This document shows, one piece after another, positions 7,410 through 13,597 of a stretch of 64,000 bases of DNA. Where the stretch lies: assembly GCF_017377775.1 (NCBI RefSeq), contig NZ_JAFVLN010000008.1, forward strand, positions 248,001 to 312,000, read 5' to 3'. The notes under the pieces were generated by a model. That model was not told the DNA's origin and did not search any database. It was given only the letters and a program-made list of their open reading frames with translations. Within the stretch, counting starts at the first letter, position 1, and every line of letters starts with the position of its first letter. This stretch comes from Streptomyces sp. VRA16 Mangrove soil. GTDB lineage: Bacteria; Actinomycetota; Actinomycetes; Streptomycetales; Streptomycetaceae. Made by a program: the position numbers and the translations under genes.

Positions 7410-8954
7410 TCACCCCCGCCCGTCCGGCCGTGCGGTCGCTATCGCCAGTACCGCTGCCGCGCCGACCGCGATGAGCACCGCGCCCGCCGCCGGCAAGGAG
7501 GCGAGGGTGCCGAGGACCGCCACGCCGAGGGCCGAGCCCGCCTGGCGTACGCCGTTGAGGGCGCCCTGGGCCGTGGCGGCGTGAGCGGGCGGGGCCGCGA
7601 CGGCCATCTCGGCGGCGGCGCCGGGGACGGAGAGGGTGCCGGTGGCGGCGAGCGCCAGTTCGGCGAAAAGCAGCAGGGGCAGCGGCGGGCGGTCGCCACC
7701 CGCGCACAGCAGCAGCGCCCCGGCCAGGACCGAGGCCGCCATCCCCGCGAGCAGCACCGGGCGCGCGCCCCGCCGGGCGACCAGGCGGCCCGTGAAGAAC
7801 GGCATCACGCACACCGGGAACGTCAGGGGCAGCGAGGCGAGCCCGGCCGCCAACGGCGAGAGGTCGTAGGCGCGTTGGAACCAGCTGCCCAGGACGTACA
7901 GCGCACCGAAGAACGCGAAGCACGAGGCCGCGGCGGCGACCATCGCGGCCCGCACGCGCGGCAGGGCGAGCAGCGTGGGCGGCAGGACCGGGGCGGGGAC
8001 GCGGCGTTCGGCCAGGGCGAGGGCGAGGAACGCGGCGCAGGCGACGCCGAGCGGGACGAGCGCGTACGCCGAGCCCCAGCCCTGCGTCCCCGCCTCGACC
8101 AGGCCGAACGTGAGGGCGCCGAGACCGCAGGTGGAGAGCAGCAGACCGGTGCGGTCGAGACGGCCCGTGGCGGCGGGACCGCTGGCGCCTGTCTTCCATC
8201 TCCCTCCTGTCTTCCATCTCCCTCCTGCCCCGCGACGCCTGGCACGCTCCGCCGGCCTTCGGCCGGGGAGACTTCCTGAGCGCACGTACCGGACGCCGCG
8301 CGGCCCGCCCTCCGGGCTGACGGAGGGAGATTGAAGACGGGCCCTGGGCGGCGCCGGGGTCCTCCTGGCCAGCAGCAGCGCGGCGAGGGCGATCGGCGGG
8401 TTGACCAGGAACACGAGCCGCCAGCCGCCGAGTTCGACGAGCCCGCCGCCGAGCACGGGGCCGGCCGCGGCGCCGAGTCCGCTGACCGCGGTCCAGGCGC
8501 CGATGGCACGAGTGCGGCGCGCGGGGTCCGGGTTGAGCTGGATGAGCAGGGCGAGGGAGGCGGGCACGAGCCCCGCGCCCGCCGCGCCGAGCAGGGCCCG
8601 GCCCGCGATCAGCGCCCCGGTGCCGGGCGCGGCGGCGCACAGCAGGGAGAGCACGCCGAAGGCGCCGAGGGCCGCCGTGTACAGGCGCCGCGCACCCCAC
8701 CGGTCGGCGAACACGCCCCCGGCGAGCAGCAGCCCGGCGAAGACGACGGTGTACGCGTCGACGGTCCAGGGCAGTGCGGCGGCCGACGGGTGCAGGGAGC
8801 CACGGACGTCGGGGAGGGCGACGTTGAGGACGGAGGTGTCCAGAAGGACGAGGAGATTGCCGGCGGCGAGGCCGAGGAAGGCCAGGCGGCGCGTGGTGGT
8901 GGTCGGGGCCGGGCGGGCCGTGCCCGGCGGGGGCGCCAGGGGTGTCGTCGTCAT
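7410..8954 (-). CDS. DHA2-type MFS drug exporter with an in-frame repeat insertion
   Basis: A 514-residue major facilitator with about 14 hydrophobic segments, resembling EmrB/QacA proton-coupled drug exporters. The N-terminal half carries LDTSVLNVALPDVRGSL (motif D1-like) and FADRWGARRLY (motif A). After the sixth segment (LVNPPIALAALLLARR) the expected short loop is replaced by about 60 arginine/glycine-rich residues before DRTGLLLSTCGL. These are encoded by a repeat bounded by inverted ends (8188-8341) that keeps the frame open. The insertion falls in a cytoplasmic loop, so function may survive. It is divergent from a LysR regulator that probably controls it. Confidence 0.88.
   Translation of the reverse strand: MTTTPLAPPPGTARPAPTTTTRRLAFLGLAAGNLLVLLDTSVLNVALPDVRGSLHPSAAALPWTVDAYTVVFAGLLLAGGVFADRWGARRLYTAALGAFGVLSLLCAAAPGTGALIAGRALLGAAGAGLVPASLALLIQLNPDPARRTRAIGAWTAVSGLGAAAGPVLGGGLVELGGWRLVFLVNPPIALAALLLARRTPAPPRARLQSPSVSPEGGPRGVRYVRSGSLPGRRPAERARRRGAGGRWKTGGRWKTGASGPAATGRLDRTGLLLSTCGLGALTFGLVEAGTQGWGSAYALVPLGVACAAFLALALAERRVPAPVLPPTLLALPRVRAAMVAAAASCFAFFGALYVLGSWFQRAYDLSPLAAGLASLPLTFPVCVMPFFTGRLVARRGARPVLLAGMAASVLAGALLLCAGGDRPPLPLLLFAELALAATGTLSVPGAAAEMAVAAPPAHAATAQGALNGVRQAGSALGVAVLGTLASLPAAGAVLIAVGAAAVLAIATARPDGRG
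8188..8341. mobile_element. MITE-like palindromic element inside the MFS gene
   Basis: The left end CCTGTCTTCCATCTCCCTCC (8206-8225) and the inverse complement of the right end (8322-8341) match at 18 of 20 positions. The left end is preceded by a tandem copy of its first 18 bases (8188-8205). Inside is a hairpin CCGGCC-TTC-GGCCGG (8252-8266) extended by CTCC/GGAG. No transposase is encoded and no clear target duplication is seen. The element is translated in frame as an extra loop of the exporter. Confidence 0.5.
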
Positions 8955-9006
8955 GACGGCAAGATCGCCCCGAGTGGCGGGGCCGCGCGACGCCGTACAT
9001 CCGATG

Positions 9007-9031
9007 CCCCCATCGGAGAGTCCGATGGGGG
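9007..9031. promoter_or_regulatory. Perfect palindrome in the MFS/LysR divergent promoter
   Basis: CCCCCATCGGA (9007-9017), spacer GAG, then its exact inverse TCCGATGGGGG (9021-9031), 19 bp before the LysR start. TCCGATG also occurs at 9000-9006, giving a direct repeat with 9021-9027. Position and shape fit a LysR-type recognition site controlling both divergent genes. Confidence 0.65.
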
Positions 9032-9049
9032 CCGGTTAGGGTCGGCGGC

Positions 9050-9973
9050 ATGGACACCCGCTATCTGCGCGCCCTGGTCGCGGTCGCCGACCGGGGCGGC
9101 ATCTCGGCCGCCGCGAAGGAGCTGGGCTACGCCCAGTCCAGTGTCAGTGCCCAACTGCAGCGCCTGGAAGCCGACCTGGGCATCGCGCTGCTCCTGCGTA
9201 CGGGGACGGGCGCGACCCTGACGGACGCGGGCCGCCGCGTCCTGCCGCATGCGCGGGAGGCCCTGGAGGCGGAGGACCGGATGCGCCGGGCGGCCCTGGG
9301 CGGGCGGCCGCGGCTGCGGGTCGGGGCCCAGGAGTCCCTGGCGCACGCCTGGCTGCCGGAGGTGCTCGCCGCGGTGGAGTACGCGGACGCGGCGCCCGGC
9401 ATCGACGTCGAGCTGACAGTGGCCGCGCGCAGCATCCTCGAACGGGCCTATGCGGCGGGCGAGTTGGACCTGACGCTGCAGTACGACAACGGGTCGGGGC
9501 CCGCCGGTCCGCACGCGGTGATCGGCCATGACCGCACGGTCCTGGTGGCGGGCCCGGGACACCCCCTGGCCACGGGCGCGCCGGTCGCCCCCGAGGCCCT
9601 GCTCGCGTACGACTTCCTGGTGGCGGAGCCCGACTGCACCTCGCAGATGCTCGTGGACCGGATCGGCCGCGATCTGCTGTCCGGGGCGCAGCTCTCCATG
9701 GTGACGGGGTCGCTGTCGGCGCTCATCCGGCTGACCGGGCACGGCCAGGGCGTCTCCCTGCTGCCCCACCTGGCGGTCGCCCACGAGCTGGACGCGGGCG
9801 AGCTGGTCCGGCTCCCGCTCACCGAGCCGCTGCGCCCCGTCAGCATCGTCGCGCGGTGGCGCGAGCGGCTCGGGCCGGCCGAGGAGGCGGTCCGTGCGCT
9901 CCTCGACGTGGGGCGGCGCGCGGATCCGCTGCCCGAGGTGACGCCGCGCGCGCAGGGGAGCGGGGCCCGGTGA
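9050..9973 (+). CDS. LysR family transcriptional regulator
   Basis: 307 residues. The N-terminal winged HTH begins at residue 1 (YLRALVAVADRGGISAAAKELGYAQSSVSAQLQRLEADLGIALL), followed by a type 2 periplasmic-binding-like effector domain. The start is ATG after GGGTCGGCGGC. It is divergent from the DHA2 exporter with a perfect palindrome between them, the standard arrangement for a LysR controlling its neighbour. The stop overlaps the next gene as GTGA, so that small protein is coupled to it. The effector is unknown; a compound exported by the MFS is the simple guess. Confidence 0.93.
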   Translation: MDTRYLRALVAVADRGGISAAAKELGYAQSSVSAQLQRLEADLGIALLLRTGTGATLTDAGRRVLPHAREALEAEDRMRRAALGGRPRLRVGAQESLAHAWLPEVLAAVEYADAAPGIDVELTVAARSILERAYAAGELDLTLQYDNGSGPAGPHAVIGHDRTVLVAGPGHPLATGAPVAPEALLAYDFLVAEPDCTSQMLVDRIGRDLLSGAQLSMVTGSLSALIRLTGHGQGVSLLPHLAVAHELDAGELVRLPLTEPLRPVSIVARWRERLGPAEEAVRALLDVGRRADPLPEVTPRAQGSGAR

Positions 9974-10473
9974 AGGAGCGGGAGAGCGACCCCGCCCTGA
10001 CCGAACTCCGCGCCACAATGCGCCAGTTGGAGCGGGGCGGCGCCTGGACGCGCTGCGGACGGCTCGACGCACCGGCCGGTCCGGACACCTGGCTCGACCG
10101 GATCGCGCCGGAGATCCACACCGTCGTACGGCGGGCGAACGAGGAGTGGGCGCCGCAGGACTCGTACGTGGAGGCGCCGGCCACGCTCGCCGAGGTCGCG
10201 CCGCACATGCGCGGGATCGGCCCGGACGAGGCCGTCGCCCACCTGACCCGGTTCGCCGCCGAGTGCCTCTGCTGGCGGGTCCCCCTGATGGACCGGCAGG
10301 CCGCCGGGGAGCACGCCTCGCGCGTGGCCGGCCTCCTCGGGCCGCGGGCCCGCTGGTGGACCAACCACGAGGAGCACGGCTGGAACGGCCTGACCGGCTG
10401 CACCTTCGACGGCGTCGTCGCGGGCACGGACGGCGTCCGCTTCACCGTGCTCGTCCAGGCCACGGTGGACTGA
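9970..10473 (+). CDS. Conserved hypothetical protein coupled to LysR
   Basis: 167 residues, not recognised. The frame is open upstream, but the GTG overlapping the LysR stop (GTGA) has GGGGAG upstream and is the natural start. There is no signal peptide or membrane segment. The centre is rich in tryptophan and acidic residues (NEEWAPQDSYVEAP, RARWWTNHEEHGWNGLTGCTFDGVV) and the end has alternating beta pattern. Being coupled to the regulator, it may act in the same response, but nothing in the sequence gives a function. Confidence 0.6.
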   Translation: MKERESDPALTELRATMRQLERGGAWTRCGRLDAPAGPDTWLDRIAPEIHTVVRRANEEWAPQDSYVEAPATLAEVAPHMRGIGPDEAVAHLTRFAAECLCWRVPLMDRQAAGEHASRVAGLLGPRARWWTNHEEHGWNGLTGCTFDGVVAGTDGVRFTVLVQATVD

Positions 10474-10504
10474 GCAAACCGGCATGCCTTCGCGCCGCCC
10501 GGGC

Positions 10505-12046
10505 TCAGCGGGCGTCGTTCAGCTTCGCCGCCTCGCGCACCGCGTCGGCCAGCGCGGTGACGTCGGAGTCCTCACTGGAGTCCGCCGCCTTCCGGGCGTG
10601 GCGGGTCAGTGCGTTCAGGTCCGGCTCTCCCGGGTACGGCACCTCGGCGCCGGCCTCCAGCCGGTGCGCGAAGTAGGCGGCGACGGCGTCCACCCGCAGC
10701 CGGGGCGCCGTGTCGTCGGACCACAGGTCGCGGCCCAGCGCGGAGACCGCCACGTCGCCGGAGGCCTCGCGGGGCGCCCGGCTCTCCGGGTCGAGCCAGC
10801 GGACCGTCGCCTTCGCCACGTGCCCCTGCGCACCCTCACGGAGCTTGACCGCGTACAGCGCCGTCACCGTGTGTCCGGGCCCGACCTCGCCGCCGTCGAC
10901 GCTGTCGTCCCGGAAGTCGTCGTTCGCGACGCGCCTGTCCTCGTAGCCGAGGAGCTTGAAGTCGGCGACGGTGTCCTCGTCGAAGACGACCTGCGCCTTG
11001 GCGTCGCGCGCCCTCAACTCGACGTTCTCGGGCAGCTGTTGGACGAACACCTTGCGGGCCTCCGCCTCGGAGGAGACGTAGGTGGTGTGGCCGTCGCCCT
11101 TGTCGGCGAGGCGTTCCATGAGCGCGTCGCCGTAGTCGCTGCCGACGCCCACCCCGAAGAGGGTGATGCCGTGCTCGCGCCGCCCGTCGGAGATGTGCTT
11201 GAGGATCGCGTCGGCGTCGGTGTCCCCGGTGTTGGCGAGGGCGTCGGAGAGCAGCACGACACGGTTCGTCGCGCCGGACCTGGCGCCCTTCACCGCGGTG
11301 GCGTACCCGGTGGTGATGCCCGCCTCCAGGTTGGTGGAGTCGGTGGGCTCCAGGGTGTCGATGGCGTCCTGGACCCGGCCGCGGACCTCGCCGCCCTTGC
11401 TGCCGAGGCGGGTCATCGGGAGCACCGTCCGCGCCTCGGCGCTGAAGGTCACCAGGGCGATCGAGTCGTCGGCGCGCAACTGCCCGGTGAGCGTCGACAG
11501 GGACTTCCTGACCAGGTCGAGGCGGCCGGGCTCGCCCATCGAACCGGAGATGTCGACGACGAACGTCAGCGCCGCGGGCGGGCGTTCACCGTCCGCCGGG
11601 GCCTGTGCGGTCGCCAGTCCCACCCGCATCAGGCGCCAGGCGTCGCCGTCGGCGCGGGCGCCGTCGACCGTGACCGAGAAGCCGTTGCCCGACGGGCGCT
11701 CGTAGTCCTGCCGGAAGCTGTTGACGAACTCCTCGGGCCGCACCGTGCCCGGATCGGGCAGCCGCCCTTCGGAGAGGGAGCGGCGCGCGTAGTTGTAGGA
11801 GGCGGTGTCGACGTCGAGGGCGAACGTGGACCGGTAGTCGGTCGGCCCGCCCTTGCCGCCGTCCGGCGCGACGGAGGCCGCCGGCCCGTTCACCCCCCGC
11901 GCCTTGTCCGCCGACATGCCGCCCGCCGAGTCCGTCCCCGCGCACCCCGTCAGCAGCAGCCCGCCGGTGAGCACCGCGGCGAGCAGTCCCCCGCCGCGGC
12001 GCCCGAGGCGCATCCGGTGCCCGCCGCCCTGTTGTCCGCTCCCCAT
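10505..12046 (-). CDS. VWA-domain lipoprotein (YfbK-like)
   Basis: 513-residue surface lipoprotein. The signal peptide ends in the lipobox LLTGC (cysteine about residue 35). Next comes the N-terminal region of YfbK-type proteins (TYRSTFALDVDTASYNYARR), then a von Willebrand A domain with an intact MIDAS, VVDISGSMG, and downstream T and D residues; the C-terminus looks like DUF3520. VWA domains bind protein ligands through a metal ion. The start is the ATG with GGGAGGG 6 nt upstream; the frame continues about 170 bp further without a better site. The ligand is unknown. It lies 175 bp downstream of an ABC permease on the same strand. Confidence 0.85.
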   Translation of the reverse strand: MGSGQQGGGHRMRLGRRGGGLLAAVLTGGLLLTGCAGTDSAGGMSADKARGVNGPAASVAPDGGKGGPTDYRSTFALDVDTASYNYARRSLSEGRLPDPGTVRPEEFVNSFRQDYERPSGNGFSVTVDGARADGDAWRLMRVGLATAQAPADGERPPAALTFVVDISGSMGEPGRLDLVRKSLSTLTGQLRADDSIALVTFSAEARTVLPMTRLGSKGGEVRGRVQDAIDTLEPTDSTNLEAGITTGYATAVKGARSGATNRVVLLSDALANTGDTDADAILKHISDGRREHGITLFGVGVGSDYGDALMERLADKGDGHTTYVSSEAEARKVFVQQLPENVELRARDAKAQVVFDEDTVADFKLLGYEDRRVANDDFRDDSVDGGEVGPGHTVTALYAVKLREGAQGHVAKATVRWLDPESRAPREASGDVAVSALGRDLWSDDTAPRLRVDAVAAYFAHRLEAGAEVPYPGEPDLNALTRHARKAADSSEDSDVTALADAVREAAKLNDAR

Positions 12047-12154
12047 GCCGGCCCTCCCGCTCTGCCCCGCACCGGTGGTGTACCGGCGCCTTGTGACTGT
12101 GACGCGCGGGACGCCCGCGGTGTTCGACCCGCGCGATTGCGCCTTGGCCTCAAA

Positions 12155-12215
12155 CCGGTCACAGGGAGCGGCAGTTGTGACCGGTGGGTGATCTTCCAGA
12201 GACCTGCCGGTCACA
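12155..12215. promoter_or_regulatory. Three alternating TGTGACCGG / CCGGTCACA elements
   Basis: CCGGTCACA occurs at 12155-12163 and 12207-12215, and its inverse TGTGACCGG at 12176-12184. The middle copy can pair with either neighbour (loops of 12 and 22 nt), giving two alternative hairpins between the permease stop and the VWA lipoprotein start. It could be a terminator/leader structure or a set of protein-binding sites upstream of the lipoprotein gene. Confidence 0.4.
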
Positions 12216-12221
12216 GCGGCC

Positions 12222-13112
12222 CTACGACACCACGTCCTTCCGTGCGAACCCGCGGAACGCCAGCGCGAACAGCACCACCGCGTACGCCACCGACACCGAC
12301 GCGCCCTGGATCATGCCGCTCCACTCGGGCTGCGGCTGGATCACGTCCGCCCATGCGAACTGCCAGTGCGCGGGCAGGAAGTCGCGCCAGTGGCCGAGCG
12401 CGGTCACCGCGTCGAGGACATTGCCGACGATGGTCAGGAAGACCGCCCCGCCGACCGCGCCCAGCGGGTTGTCCGTCTTCGTCGACAGCCAGAACGCGAG
12501 CCCGGCCGTGACCAGTTGGGACAGGAAGATGTACGCGATGACGACGAGCAGCCGCTGCGCCGCCGTCCCGGCCGCCAGCGCGCCGCCGGTCGGGATCTCC
12601 AGCGGCCCCCAGCCGTAGGCCACCGTGCCGACGGCGAGCGCGACGACCGGGAGCAGCACGATCGCGGCGAGGCTCAGGCCGAGCGCGACGGTCAGCTTGG
12701 ACCACAGCAGCCGGGCCCGGGGCACGGGCGCCGCCAGCAGATAGCGCAGGCTGGACCAGCTCGCCTCGGAGGCGACGGTGTCCCCGCAGAACAGGGCGAC
12801 CGGGATGACGAGCAGGAACCCGGCGGAGACGAACAGGCACGTCGCCGCGAAGTTCGCGCCCGACGCGGTGGCCGTGTCCATCAGCGTCACCCGGCCGTTC
12901 CTGCCGCCCGGGTCCCCGCCGATGGCGAAGGCGATGACGAGCACGAACGGCAGCAGCGCGAGCACGGCCCCCATGACCAGGGTCCGCCGCCGCTTCACCT
13001 GCCGGGCCAGCTCGACCCGCAGGGGCAGCGTACGACCGGGCCGGTACCCGACGGCCCGCTCCACAGCAGCGGCCTCCGGCCCGGGACTTGTTCCGGTTCC
13101 GGTGACGGTCAT
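12222..13112 (-). CDS. ABC-2 type permease
   Basis: 296-residue membrane protein with about six hydrophobic segments; the first follows a basic stretch (RQVKRRRTLVMGAVLALLPFVLVIAF). It resembles ABC-2 permeases with an extracytoplasmic loop between segments 1 and 2 and is the expected partner of the ATPase domain encoded just upstream. The ATG chosen has GGAGGA 5 nt upstream. The frame stays open for a further 495 bp through the 30-bp tandem array, but that extension is repeat sequence with no Shine-Dalgarno and is not counted. Its ATG overlaps the stop of the repeat-encoded frame as ATGA. Confidence 0.85.
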   Translation of the reverse strand: MTVTGTGTSPGPEAAAVERAVGYRPGRTLPLRVELARQVKRRRTLVMGAVLALLPFVLVIAFAIGGDPGGRNGRVTLMDTATASGANFAATCLFVSAGFLLVIPVALFCGDTVASEASWSSLRYLLAAPVPRARLLWSKLTVALGLSLAAIVLLPVVALAVGTVAYGWGPLEIPTGGALAAGTAAQRLLVVIAYIFLSQLVTAGLAFWLSTKTDNPLGAVGGAVFLTIVGNVLDAVTALGHWRDFLPAHWQFAWADVIQPQPEWSGMIQGASVSVAYAVVLFALAFRGFARKDVVS

Positions 13113-13597
13113 ACGTGTCCTCCGCTCACGAACGAGTACGGCTGCCCGCCCCCGCTGCCTCGGGCAATCTGCCACCCACCACGGCCACCTCGGGCAATCT
13201 GCCACCCACCATGGCCACCTCGGGCAATCTGGCGCCCACCATGGCCGCCTCGGGCAATCTGCCGCCCACCACGGCCGCCTCGGGCAATCTGGCGCCCAGC
13301 ACGGCCGCCTTGGGCAATCTGCCGCGAGCCACAGCCGCCTTGGGCAATCTGCCGCCCAGCACAGCCGCCTTGGGCAATCTGCCGCGAGCCACAGCCGCCT
13401 TGGGCAATCTGCCGCCCAGCACGGCCGCCACGGTTGGTCCGCCGCCCGCCCCCGCCGCCTTGGGCAATCTGCCGCCAAGGGCGGCAGGGTGGGCAAGGCG
13501 GCACCCCGGCGCCGGGCAGGCGCCCCAGCAGGCCCCCGCCCACGGCCCGGTCCCCGCCCACGGCCCCGAGCGGCAGGCACACCTCGGTCACGCTCAT
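13109..13597 (-). CDS. Repeat-encoded frame filling the ATPase-permease gap (doubtful gene)
   Basis: A 162-codon frame that starts at an ATG overlapping the stop of the hydrolase-ATPase fusion (TGATG) and stops overlapping the permease start (ATGA), exactly filling the gap. After MSVTEVCLPLGAVGG it is low complexity: 30-bp DNA repeats give decapeptides close to GRQIAQGGCA. The overlaps look like translational coupling, but the content is tandem repeat and the codon pattern is set by it. It may be a permease N-terminus shifted out of frame by repeat insertion. Expression could keep ribosomes moving to the permease. I treat it as possible, not established. Confidence 0.25.
   Translation of the reverse strand: MSVTEVCLPLGAVGGDRAVGGGLLGRLPGAGVPPCPPCRPWRQIAQGGGGGRRTNRGGRAGRQIAQGGCGSRQIAQGGCAGRQIAQGGCGSRQIAQGGRAGRQIARGGRGGRQIARGGHGGRQIARGGHGGWQIARGGRGGWQIARGSGGGQPYSFVSGGHV
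13141..13470. repeat. Tandem array, 11 units of 30 bp
   Basis: Eleven consecutive units of exactly 30 bp. A typical unit begins GCCGCCCAGC, continues ACGGCCGCCT and ends TGGGCAATCT. Units differ by a few substitutions and unit 10 (13411-13440) has a divergent end (CGGTTGGTCC). The last unit runs directly into a 56-bp dispersed repeat (13462-13517). No unique spacers are present, so this is not CRISPR. Confidence 0.95.
13462..13517 (+). repeat. 56-bp dispersed repeat, copy A
   Basis: Matches 34480-34535 on the same strand at 51 of 56 positions. It begins GGGCAATCTGCCGCC (the tail of the 30-bp units), has an inner inverted repeat around GCCGCC/GGGCGGC, then GGGTGGGCAAGGCGGC and ends with the palindrome CCCGGCGCCGGG. 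It is the likely seed of the neighbouring tandem array. Confidence 0.85.

Noticed and set aside
12155..12184. CRP-type site (TGTGA-N6-TCACA)
   Set aside because: The half-sites are in the opposite order (TCACA first, TGTGA second) and the spacing is wrong.
13141..13470. CRISPR array
   Set aside because: The 30-bp units are contiguous with no unique spacers, units drift from one another, and no cas genes are present.
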